This document shows positions 1-7,543 of a stretch of 64,000 nucleotides of DNA, one piece after another. The stretch is from positions 2,480,001 to 2,544,000 of the forward strand of contig NZ_CP139558.1 of assembly GCF_034262375.1 (NCBI RefSeq). The letters run 5' to 3'. Both the position numbers and the translations under genes were made by a program. The stretch comes from Mucilaginibacter sabulilitoris. GTDB taxonomy: Bacteria > Bacteroidota > Bacteroidia > Sphingobacteriales > Sphingobacteriaceae. Positions within the stretch are counted from its first letter, which is position 1. Each line of letters begins with the position of its first letter. Below the pieces are notes generated by a model that had not been told where the DNA came from, did no database searches, and saw only the letters and a program-made list of their open reading frames with translations.

Positions 1-80
1 CAGCATGGTAACTTATTTGTAAGCAGGCTACTTTTTTGTGCCTACTTGATAAAGGTACGTAGCAAATATAACTTTGATAT

Positions 81-596
81 ATGAAAAGAACCTTGATATT
101 GATATTTTCTATTTTTAGCAGCCTGCCTGTTCTTGCGCAAAAAAACAATAGCTTATCGCCTAACTCCACCGCTGTGGATATTGCCGGAACATATACATTA
201 GTTGCTGTTGATAATATATTGGCAGACGGCAGCAGAGTGCATTTGTATGGTGATAGCCCGCAAGGTTTGCTCATTTTGGATAAAAACGGTAATTATGCGC
301 TACAGATATTTAGTGCGGACAGGGCTAAATTTGTAGCAAACGACAAAAGTAAAGGTACTGATGAGGAGAACAGGGAAGCTATAAAAGGCAGCAATGCTCA
401 TTTTGGAACTTACAACATTGACAAGTCAGCAGGCACGATCACCTTCTATATTAACCATGCTTCGTTCCCTAATTGGGAAGGCACACAGCAAAAACGCCCC
501 TTTACATTTGCTGGCAATATTTTTAAATATATTGTCCCGGCGCCAACTACCGGAGGGGCCGTAACCGGAGAAGTGGAATGGAAACGGGTGGATTGA
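81..596 (+). CDS. secreted lipocalin-like domain protein
   Basis: 171 aa with a signal peptide (residues 1-19, ending LPVLAQ). The rest reads as one small beta-rich domain that opens AGTYTLVAVDN and closes with a VEWKR strand, as in the lipocalin-like family (PF13924 type). Such proteins are periplasmic or surface-bound and usually have no assigned ligand, so no substrate is proposed. The gene ends 5 bases before the end of the convergent folC gene, with no room for a separate terminator. A TAACTTTG hexamer-type box lies at 69-76, but it is too close to the ATG to be a convincing promoter. Confidence 0.65.
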   Translation: MKRTLILIFSIFSSLPVLAQKNNSLSPNSTAVDIAGTYTLVAVDNILADGSRVHLYGDSPQGLLILDKNGNYALQIFSADRAKFVANDKSKGTDEENREAIKGSNAHFGTYNIDKSAGTITFYINHASFPNWEGTQQKRPFTFAGNIFKYIVPAPTTGGAVTGEVEWKRVD

Positions 597-601
597 TCAA
601 A

Positions 602-1912
602 TCATACTATTTCTGCCACCACAAAGGTGCTGCCCCCAACAAAAACCAGATCGTTATCGCCTGCATTGGCCTGCGCCGATTGCAGGGCCGCCTTTACCGA
701 GATGTAAGTATTTCCGTGTAAACCAAATTCTTCAGCTTGCAGTTTTAAGCTTTCAGCATCCAGACCCCGGGGAATATCCGGCTTGCAAAAATAATAGGTG
801 GCATTGGTTGGCAGCATGGCCAAAACTTTGGTGATGTCTTTATCGTTTACCATACCCATCACAAAATGTAAATGCTTATGATTAGTTGCCGCAATATTTT
901 TTATTACTTCCTGAATGCCGTCGGGGTTATGGCCGGTATCGCAAATGGTTAGCGGCTGCATGTTTAATACCTCCCAACGGCCATGCAGCCCGGTAAGGGT
1001 TTTTACTTGCCGCAAAGCGGTTGCTATATGATTATCAGTTATCACAAAACCCTGCATACGCAGCTCATCAACTGCCGATAAAACGGTTTTTATATTTTTT
1101 TGCTGGTAGATGCCGGTAAGGTCAAGCTTTAAGTAATAGGTTGTGAGTTGCGAGCAATGGGTTATTGTAAGCTCTGTGTACTCAAATTGTGTTTTTGAGT
1201 TTTGATTTTTAACTTTTGAATCATCCCCAATCGTCCATTCGTCCGATGCAAATTTAATATTGCTGTCTTGCTGTTTAGCTTTATCAATAAAAACCGGTGC
1301 AATCTCGGGCTGGTTTTCACCTATAACAACCGGGATGCCCGGTTTAATGATGCCCGCCTTTTCGCCGGCTATGAGTTGCAGGGTGTTTCCCAGCATGTTC
1401 ATATGGTCCCAGCCTATATTGGTGATTACAGAAAGGAGCGGGGTGATCACATTGGTGGAGTCGAGCCTACCGCCAAGGCCTACTTCAACAATGGCTATAT
1501 CAACCTTTTCCTTTGCAAAAACATCAAAGGCCAACGCTACTGTCATTTCAAAAAACGATGGCTCTATCTCATCAAAATCAGTTTGATGACGGGCCACAAA
1601 ATCAATAACGGTTTGCTCGCTGATCATTTGTCCGTTTACCCGGATACGCTCCCTGAAATCTTTTAAATGTGGTGAAGTGTACAACCCGGTTTTATACCCG
1701 GCCGTTTGTAAAATGGCAGCCAGCATGTGCGATGTAGAACCCTTACCATTGGTACCGGCAATATGAATACTTTTAAACTGATGCTGTGGGTTGCCCAGTC
1801 GCTTGCAAAGCTCAAGTGTATTGGTCAGGTCTTTTTTAAATGCAGAAGCCCCATCACGCGTAAACATGGGGAGCTGAGTATATAAATATTGGATGGTTTG
1901 CTGGTAGTTCAT
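602..1912 (-). CDS. folC: bifunctional folylpolyglutamate synthase/dihydrofolate synthase
   Basis: 436 aa, a normal length for FolC/MurC-superfamily ligases. The ATP-binding loop GTNGKGS is at residues 53-59, and further family motifs are visible: YTSPHL, EVGLGGRLDSTN, GWDHM and, in the C-terminal domain, DTGHNPDG. The enzyme adds glutamate to dihydropteroate and to reduced folates in the cytoplasm. It lies downstream of the tonB cluster on the same strand, with a gap of about 130 bases after the HhH gene, so co-transcription is possible but not required. FolC next to ExbB/ExbD/TonB genes is an arrangement I associate with this order of bacteria. Confidence 0.95.
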   Translation of the reverse strand: MNYQQTIQYLYTQLPMFTRDGASAFKKDLTNTLELCKRLGNPQHQFKSIHIAGTNGKGSTSHMLAAILQTAGYKTGLYTSPHLKDFRERIRVNGQMISEQTVIDFVARHQTDFDEIEPSFFEMTVALAFDVFAKEKVDIAIVEVGLGGRLDSTNVITPLLSVITNIGWDHMNMLGNTLQLIAGEKAGIIKPGIPVVIGENQPEIAPVFIDKAKQQDSNIKFASDEWTIGDDSKVKNQNSKTQFEYTELTITHCSQLTTYYLKLDLTGIYQQKNIKTVLSAVDELRMQGFVITDNHIATALRQVKTLTGLHGRWEVLNMQPLTICDTGHNPDGIQEVIKNIAATNHKHLHFVMGMVNDKDITKVLAMLPTNATYYFCKPDIPRGLDAESLKLQAEEFGLHGNTYISVKAALQSAQANAGDNDLVFVGGSTFVVAEIV

Positions 1913-2045
1913 AGATCATGGTTGATGGTTCACAGTAATGCTATAAAGAACCATCATTAAAGCAAAGGTAATACGGATGTGTTGGAAAGAGACACTGCTA
2001 AATGTAATATTCTTTTGCAGTTAATAATTATATGCACATTTCAAT

Positions 2046-2495
2046 TTACGCGGGCCGGTCAGCAGGGTAGCCATGGTTGCTTCTGAAAGCTTTTCTTTCG
2101 TTGGTGAAATCCCACCATTTTTTGGCACTATCAGGATGATTGGCATAGTGTACTATCAGCCGAAACTGATCTTCTAAACAAGGGTCAATCCGATGACCTA
2201 TCGCTTTTTCATAATCATTCAATAAATCTGATCCTGTTTTATCCTTGAGCGAAGTCAGGTTATAGTATCCCAGCAACATCAGGTCATGAGCAAACCGGAT
2301 CCCTACAGACGGGATACTTTGAAATTCAAATAATGCGGACAGCGTTTTTGCTCTTTGGGGACTGGCATTTACAACGGTCGCTATTTCGTCTATAGCAAAG
2401 TTTGAAACGCTTTTTAGCGTAATGCCTTTAGCTCTTAATAGTTGCTTTTCAGTGGCAGTAAATTCAAAATCGATATTTTTTTTAATGGCTGTCAT
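2046..2495 (-). CDS. small helix-hairpin-helix protein, Cdd1/pathogenicity-locus type
   Basis: 149 aa from the ATG at 2495; an in-frame GTG at 2519 would add 8 residues and overlap the tonB stop. The sequence carries HhH-like helices (about residues 45-85, with FQSIPSVGIRFAHDL) followed by a helical tail with CLEDQFRLIVHYA. This matches the family called Pathogenicity locus or Cdd1 (PF11731 type), predicted to bind nucleic acid without a proven role. It follows tonB almost directly. The link to the energy-transduction genes is probably positional rather than functional. Confidence 0.7.
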   Translation of the reverse strand: MTAIKKNIDFEFTATEKQLLRAKGITLKSVSNFAIDEIATVVNASPQRAKTLSALFEFQSIPSVGIRFAHDLMLLGYYNLTSLKDKTGSDLLNDYEKAIGHRIDPCLEDQFRLIVHYANHPDSAKKWWDFTNERKAFRSNHGYPADRPA

Positions 2496-2518
2496 TTCTG
2501 AAAACGCAGGACTGAACA

Positions 2519-3331
2519 CTAATTCACTTTAAATACAAACACTACCGTACCCGTTTGCGTATCGGGTGCGGTATCAAGCGAGGTGATCCTGGCGTTTTTA
2601 ACGGCATTCTCGCACTTTTCAATCAGGTTAAAATCAGATATGGTAGTGCCGCGGGTTGCCTTGGCATAGGTTACATTACCCGCTTTATCAACGTGTATTT
2701 CAATTACTATTTTACCGGTGAAACGGTTACCATCGTCAACATTGGGTTTGCTAACAAAGTTACGCGCCGACAGGTTGAGGTTACCGCCGTTACCAGAGCC
2801 CGTACCGTTATAATTATTGGTAAGTGTTGTACCTGTAGGTTTACCTTGGTTACCCGGGGTACTGCCCGTTCCGTCGCCTTCGCCGGTACCGGTTGTAGCT
2901 TTGCCTTTATATAAAGCATTTTGATTTACGGTAGGTTTTGGTTGCGTTTTTACCGGCTCAGGTGTAGCAACCGTGTTTGATGGTTTTTTTGTAGGCGCGG
3001 CAACTTCAGGCGCATCCTCTGTATTTTGCGTAACTACAGTTTTATCGCTGCTTTGCGGCGTGGGTTTTTCTTCAGTTGGTTTTTCGTGGGTGATCTTATC
3101 AGGTTTTGTATTGTTGGCTTTTTCTGCAACAGAAGGTTCCTCGGTGCTCATATAGTCGTTTCCCGTACCTTCATCAACGGTCCCGTAGTTTACAAGTATC
3201 CCCCCGGTTCCTTCCTCTTGTTTCGGCGGATTTTGAAACACAATAAAATAACAAGCAGCTATTAACACAGCCAAAATAATGCCTGTTGCCAAAAACGCTT
3301 TCGGATAGTTATTTTCTTCCCTGTATTCCAT
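2519..3331 (-). CDS. tonB: TonB-family energy transducer
   Basis: 270 aa. A single membrane anchor lies at residues 11-31 after a short cytoplasmic start. A long linker rich in Pro, Lys, Thr and Glu (about 45-145) and a Gly/Asn-rich section (about 145-190) follow, then a TonB C-terminal fold (about 195-270) containing GKIVIEIHVDKAGNV. TonB spans the periplasm and passes proton-motive force from ExbB/ExbD to outer-membrane receptors. It is encoded downstream of exbB and exbD on the same strand. The 107-base gap after exbD holds a hairpin repeat (3369-3424) that may tune expression relative to the pump genes. Confidence 0.9.
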   Translation of the reverse strand: MEYREENNYPKAFLATGIILAVLIAACYFIVFQNPPKQEEGTGGILVNYGTVDEGTGNDYMSTEEPSVAEKANNTKPDKITHEKPTEEKPTPQSSDKTVVTQNTEDAPEVAAPTKKPSNTVATPEPVKTQPKPTVNQNALYKGKATTGTGEGDGTGSTPGNQGKPTGTTLTNNYNGTGSGNGGNLNLSARNFVSKPNVDDGNRFTGKIVIEIHVDKAGNVTYAKATRGTTISDFNLIEKCENAVKNARITSLDTAPDTQTGTVVFVFKVN

Positions 3332-3368
3332 TTTATTTTAGTAGCAATATTCAGTACCAAGTAGTTAG

Positions 3369-3424
3369 TATCAAGTATCAAGATTTTTTTGGTATTAACC
3401 TTTTGAGGGTCGTGATACTTGATA
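3369..3424. repeat. hairpin repeat between exbD and tonB
   Basis: The arms TATCAAGTATCA (3369-3380) and TGATACTTGATA (3413-3424) pair perfectly over 12 bases around a 32-base loop, and weaker pairing extends outward to about 3360 and 3440. The hairpin lies inside the presumed operon, just beyond the exbD stop codon at 3439-3441. It looks like a dispersed intergenic element rather than a classic terminator, because no clean T tract follows the stem on the minus strand. Confidence 0.6.
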
Positions 3425-3438
3425 CAAATTACTTCATA

Positions 3439-3837
3439 CTACTTAGGTTCCGTCGCCAAAACCAGTTTGATGTTTAATTTTTGTGCTATATCCATTACCT
3501 GTACCACATCTTGTATGGCTACAGTTTTATCAACATATAAAACAATGGTTAGTTCTGTTGCCAGCGTTTTATAGCCCGATAAAGTAGTTTGCAGGGCATC
3601 CACAGGAACTTCCTTTTTATCAACGTAATATCGCAGATCTTTGGTTACCGATACCGTAATTGTTTTTTTTGATACCGACTGACCGCTTGACGATTTTGGC
3701 AGTACCAATTTAATAACGTTTGGGTTGGTAACTGTAGACGCGATAAGGAAGAACAAAAGCAGGAAGAACATAATGTCGTTCATAGCCGATGTGTGTACCT
3801 CTGCCGACGCCCCCCTATGTCTTTTTCTTAAATTCAT
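3439..3837 (-). CDS. exbD: ExbD/TolR biopolymer transport protein
   Basis: 132 aa with the ExbD layout: a short charged cytoplasmic N-terminus, one membrane helix (about residues 22-40, MFFLLLFFLIAST) preceded by a conserved Asp in AMNDIMFF, and a periplasmic domain (about 45-132). The Asp in the helix entry is the proton-carrying residue of the family. It overlaps exbB by 4 bases, which implies translational coupling. It powers TonB together with ExbB. Confidence 0.93.
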   Translation of the reverse strand: MNLRKRHRGASAEVHTSAMNDIMFFLLLFFLIASTVTNPNVIKLVLPKSSSGQSVSKKTITVSVTKDLRYYVDKKEVPVDALQTTLSGYKTLATELTIVLYVDKTVAIQDVVQVMDIAQKLNIKLVLATEPK

Positions 3838-4547
3838 TTGCTTGGCTCCTCTAACAGATCAATAAATTCAATAGCATCGGTTTCCAGGCTTAATATCACT
3901 TTATCAACCATCATGTTTAAAATGTGATAACATACATAGGCCACAATACCCACCATAAGGCCCGCGGCCGACGTTACCATTTTTACATATAAACCGCCAG
4001 ATATAACACCCATACTGATGTTATCTGTTTTTGATATATCGTAAAATATTTTAATTACACCCGCAATGGTACCCAGGAAACCGAACATGGGCGCAATACC
4101 GGCAACTATACCTAAAATACCTATATTTTTCTCCAGTTTTGATACCTCGAGTTTGCCTACGTTTTCAATGGCGCCTTCAATATCTTTTATAGGCCTGCCA
4201 ATACGCAGTAAGCCTTTTTGCAGCATACGGCCAAGCGGCGAATTGTTATTTCGGCAAAGTGCTATTGCCGACTCCAGGTTGCCTGAATGAATGCTTGAAC
4301 GCACTTGCAGCATCAGGTTAGCCTCGTTTTTGGAAGCCTTGCGGATAGTGAAATAACGCTCAAAAAATATCACCAGGCCCAAGACAGCTAAAATACCTAT
4401 GGGCACCATTACCCAGCCGCCCTTTATTAACAGGTCGCCAAAGCGTAATTCTTCGGGTTGTGTGGTTATTGGTTGGGTGATGTGGCTGGCTGTGTCTGCA
4501 AGGTGTTTAGCGGTATCTGCTATTTGCTGTATTAATAATAACGTCAT
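3834..4547 (-). CDS. exbB: MotA/TolQ/ExbB proton-channel protein
   Basis: 237 aa with three hydrophobic segments: about residues 44-64 (WVMVPIGILAVLGLVIFF), 140-165 (LGIVAGIAPMFGFLGTIAGV) and 185-210. The GIAPMFGFLGTIAGVI block is the TolQ/ExbB signature. The protein forms the pentameric channel that converts proton flow into TonB motion. It overlaps both neighbours by 4 bases (the HU/SPOR gene upstream and exbD downstream), so the three are one translationally coupled unit. Confidence 0.93.
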   Translation of the reverse strand: MTLLLIQQIADTAKHLADTASHITQPITTQPEELRFGDLLIKGGWVMVPIGILAVLGLVIFFERYFTIRKASKNEANLMLQVRSSIHSGNLESAIALCRNNNSPLGRMLQKGLLRIGRPIKDIEGAIENVGKLEVSKLEKNIGILGIVAGIAPMFGFLGTIAGVIKIFYDISKTDNISMGVISGGLYVKMVTSAAGLMVGIVAYVCYHILNMMVDKVILSLETDAIEFIDLLEEPSK

Positions 4548-5599
4548 TTCTTTTGGTTAATAATTTGGGTGTAAGAGTCTTTTCTTAATTTTCCTGATTT
4601 TACTAATTTAAGTCTTAAGGTTTCGCCTTCTTTATAGGTATTAAAATGGCCAATAACTACTTTTATAAGTTTGCCGGTACCCGGGCCGTTTAGGGTTCGG
4701 GCATCAATGCCAATACTTTTATAGTTTTTAATAGCCAGATCACTTGTAGCCTGTTTTTTAAATGAGCCGGCAAATATAACATATTCAGGTACTGCTGTTG
4801 TATCAGTAGTATTTGCCGCTGTTTTATCTAACGCTGCATCAGGTTTAGAAATTGCCTTTGAAGGCGTATCCAGCACCGGAGGGGCTGTTTGGGTAGTATC
4901 GGGTATAACCGTATCGGCTTTTGTTGTTGGTTGATCTTTAGGTTGCTCGGCAGCCGTTTTGGTTGCCTGCTGATCAGCGCCAAACAAAGCAGGATTGTAT
5001 TTATAAAGACCGAAAACGGCAACAGCGATCACTACTGCAACAATCAATACAATTGCCCAAACATTTACAGAGCGCTTAACTTCTTCAGGTTCTTCTTCAA
5101 CATATTCCTGGGGCTGCCCTTCTTCCGTAACCAGCGTTGCAGACATTGCCACCGGCAGCGGAGGCGGAACGGCTTTTTCAGGTTCCTGGTTTAATTTTTT
5201 AATGGCGATGGGGGCATAGCCGTAAAAATCGGGCCCATCACTATGTTTTTCCTGGGGTTTAAACGCAACCTGGCCCTGATCCATATAAAACCAGCCCAGA
5301 TTTGAAAATGCAACCTCGTTAAAAGCAATCTCCTGCTTTAAAGCGGTAATATATTTCTCGGTGAAATATTTAGATGATGCCAGCGAGATCTTTTTCTTTT
5401 CGGCAATATATTGTACCAGGATATCATCTTCTTCTAACAGTTCGGGATTGAACTGTATCTGATAACCCGGTGGATAAAACTTGCCCTCCGCATCATTATA
5501 ATAGCCATTTACGCGAACCTGTGCAAAGTGACCAAGGCCGGGTACGCTTACTTTACCATGCCTACCTAACAGTTCACTTAAATAATTGGCTATATCCAT
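4544..5599 (-). CDS. HU-like (CCDC81-type) N-domain with membrane helix and C-terminal SPOR domain
   Basis: 351 aa with three parts. Residues 1-130 resemble the bacterial HU-CCDC81 domain seen mainly in Bacteroidota: a start like IANYLSELLGRHGKVSVPGLG and a second unit around ITALKQEIAFNEVAFSNLG. A membrane helix lies at about 178-200 (VWAIVLIVAVVIAVAVFGLY). After a Thr/Pro/Ala-rich linker, residues 271-351 form a SPOR domain (EYVIFAGSFKKQATSDLAI...) that would bind denuded peptidoglycan. The HU-like part would be cytoplasmic and the SPOR part periplasmic. It overlaps exbB by 4 bases. The function is unknown; it could couple the nucleoid or cytoplasm to septal wall and to the ExbBD-TonB motor. 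Confidence 0.8.
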   Translation of the reverse strand: MDIANYLSELLGRHGKVSVPGLGHFAQVRVNGYYNDAEGKFYPPGYQIQFNPELLEEDDILVQYIAEKKKISLASSKYFTEKYITALKQEIAFNEVAFSNLGWFYMDQGQVAFKPQEKHSDGPDFYGYAPIAIKKLNQEPEKAVPPPLPVAMSATLVTEEGQPQEYVEEEPEEVKRSVNVWAIVLIVAVVIAVAVFGLYKYNPALFGADQQATKTAAEQPKDQPTTKADTVIPDTTQTAPPVLDTPSKAISKPDAALDKTAANTTDTTAVPEYVIFAGSFKKQATSDLAIKNYKSIGIDARTLNGPGTGKLIKVVIGHFNTYKEGETLRLKLVKSGKLRKDSYTQIINQKK

Positions 5600-5637
5600 T
5601 CGTTAAAAATACGGTTAATTATAAAACATCAAAAGGC

Positions 5638-7509
5638 TTAAAAAGAATACCCAACGCCGCCAAAGATATTAAATCCGTAGTTAGGATAGTATAACCAGTT
5701 TGAATAACCTGTGTTCAGAATATTGTTTGCCTGTACAAATACCGATATTTTTTTGGTTGCTTTATATTCTACGCCACCGCTTACATCAGCAAACGATGCG
5801 ATAGGTTTTTGAACCATTACAGAATTGCCTCCACCTGGTGCAATAGCAAATACCCTGTCATTTGTTGCTCCGCGGAACATTAATGAACCGGTAACGCTTA
5901 TTTTATCGTCAATGTGGATAGTTGTTCCGGCCGTTAACAGGAATTTTGGCAGGTTCCATGGCTGCGCTTCGGTAGCCATTTTGTAGTCCTTAACCTCTAC
6001 GCGGCCAAAAATATTAAAGTCATCACTGGCTTTAAAATCAAGTTCGCCGTTAAAGCCTGTTACACGCGCTTTACCATCGTCATATATCACTTTAAACTTG
6101 TTTACCTCGGTATCAAAGTTGCTTACAAACAGCGGCATGTTCTTGATGCTGTTACGGAATACGGCTGCCTTAAAGCTTAACCCCGGTGCAAGCGTTCCTT
6201 TTAAACCGGCGCTGATATCCAGCTGGTCAACCGAGTTCTTGATATCGATATTTTGACCTATGAACGGATTGATATTAGCAAAATCGCGAAGAGAGGAACG
6301 GTTAACATCGCCTTTGGCCTCTACAAACAAGCGTACGTATTTTGGTACTACCTGCACCTCTAACTTGGCAGCCGGGAAGATGTAAAACTTGCCAAACTCA
6401 CCAAACTCTTTTACAATGTTTACACCCGCGTCGATTTTATAATTAGTACCCTGGAACTTAATGTACGGGTTAAGCCTTACAATATTATTGCTTATACTGT
6501 AAAGACTGTCTTTCTGGCTATTGATATCAAGGGATGCACTTAAGCCCGCATAAAACTGCTTAACGGTTTGGTTCAAAAAGCCTGAAATTACAAAGTTGTT
6601 TTCCCTGGCCTGGTACGCGTTGCTAAAGGCGTATCCTTTTACTTTTAAGGCGTAGGTAAAATCATTCTCTACATCCTTATAGTTTTTTGCCAGTTCGGCT
6701 TCGGCACCAATGGTATTGAAATGTTGTTTGCCGGGGATAAAGCTGGCATCAGGCGCTTGAGATTGATCATAGCCATAAAAATTGGTACCCAAACGGTTAT
6801 AGGTGATACGACCACTGATGTTATTATCGCCGAGTATGCTTTTGCCAAATACACCTACATCATCGCGGCTTTGGCTTTGTTTTTCTAATGACCCAGATTG
6901 TGAAAAGTGTTTCAGATAGCCGCCAACCTGCAGGGCCTCATCGCGTCCGTTGGCAAAGTACGCTTCGCCAAAAAACGTTTTTAAATTTCCTATACCTGCT
7001 TTAACATAGTTGTTTTCAAGTATAGAATCCTGTTCAGGTGGTCTTTTCATCGCTTCCAGTTGCCTGATCTCAGAATTTTGCTCCTGTCTTTTATCCAAAG
7101 GAGCGTATACCAGTGGTGCCTTAAAAGGTACTTTATCTTCCAGATCAGGGTTTCGGCGTATTTTTACCGCATCGGCCAATACCGGTTTATAAGCCGTAGT
7201 AACTACAATCTCTTCAGAAAGACTGCCGCCGCTATCGGGGTTATTGTCTTTGCCTCCGCCTTTTTTGGTGGTATCGGCAGTAGCTTTAGCCGCCGCGTCG
7301 CCTAAGTTCTTTGATGCTGCCGTAGCGGTTTTTTTTGCAGGGGCAGTTGTTTTTTTAGGAGCCGGCGTTTTGGCCGCAGGCTTCTTTACTTTTTTGGTTG
7401 CTGCTTTGGTAGTCGCTTTTTTTACCGGTTTCTTTGTTTGCGCGTGTGCAGGAACAAAGTATAATGCTATTATTAAGGTAAGCAGCGTATATATGTACTT
7501 TAATTTCAT
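5638..7509 (-). CDS. TonB-receptor-like outer-membrane beta-barrel protein
   Basis: 623 aa from the ATG at 7509, which gives a clean signal peptide (MKLKYIYTLL...ending PAHAQ); an upstream ATG at 7539 would add 10 residues before it. Residues about 25-80 are a Lys/Ala/Pro-rich low-complexity stretch with repeats of the AAKK, PAKK and ATKK kind. A plug-like section with EEIVVTTAYKPV follows, then a long barrel ending in GVGYSF with a terminal aromatic residue. The plug is shorter than in true siderophore receptors. It lies between the TPR gene and the HU/SPOR gene in the same operon and may be the outer-membrane partner of this TonB system. Confidence 0.8.
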   Translation of the reverse strand: MKLKYIYTLLTLIIALYFVPAHAQTKKPVKKATTKAATKKVKKPAAKTPAPKKTTAPAKKTATAASKNLGDAAAKATADTTKKGGGKDNNPDSGGSLSEEIVVTTAYKPVLADAVKIRRNPDLEDKVPFKAPLVYAPLDKRQEQNSEIRQLEAMKRPPEQDSILENNYVKAGIGNLKTFFGEAYFANGRDEALQVGGYLKHFSQSGSLEKQSQSRDDVGVFGKSILGDNNISGRITYNRLGTNFYGYDQSQAPDASFIPGKQHFNTIGAEAELAKNYKDVENDFTYALKVKGYAFSNAYQARENNFVISGFLNQTVKQFYAGLSASLDINSQKDSLYSISNNIVRLNPYIKFQGTNYKIDAGVNIVKEFGEFGKFYIFPAAKLEVQVVPKYVRLFVEAKGDVNRSSLRDFANINPFIGQNIDIKNSVDQLDISAGLKGTLAPGLSFKAAVFRNSIKNMPLFVSNFDTEVNKFKVIYDDGKARVTGFNGELDFKASDDFNIFGRVEVKDYKMATEAQPWNLPKFLLTAGTTIHIDDKISVTGSLMFRGATNDRVFAIAPGGGNSVMVQKPIASFADVSGGVEYKATKKISVFVQANNILNTGYSNWLYYPNYGFNIFGGVGYSF

Positions 7510-7543
7510 TGCTTGTCTTTTTATATTATTCTTTGCCATCCTG

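Noticed and set aside
1268..1666. 132-aa ORF antisense to folC
   Set aside because: Lies fully inside folC, whose motifs are clear; shadow frame.
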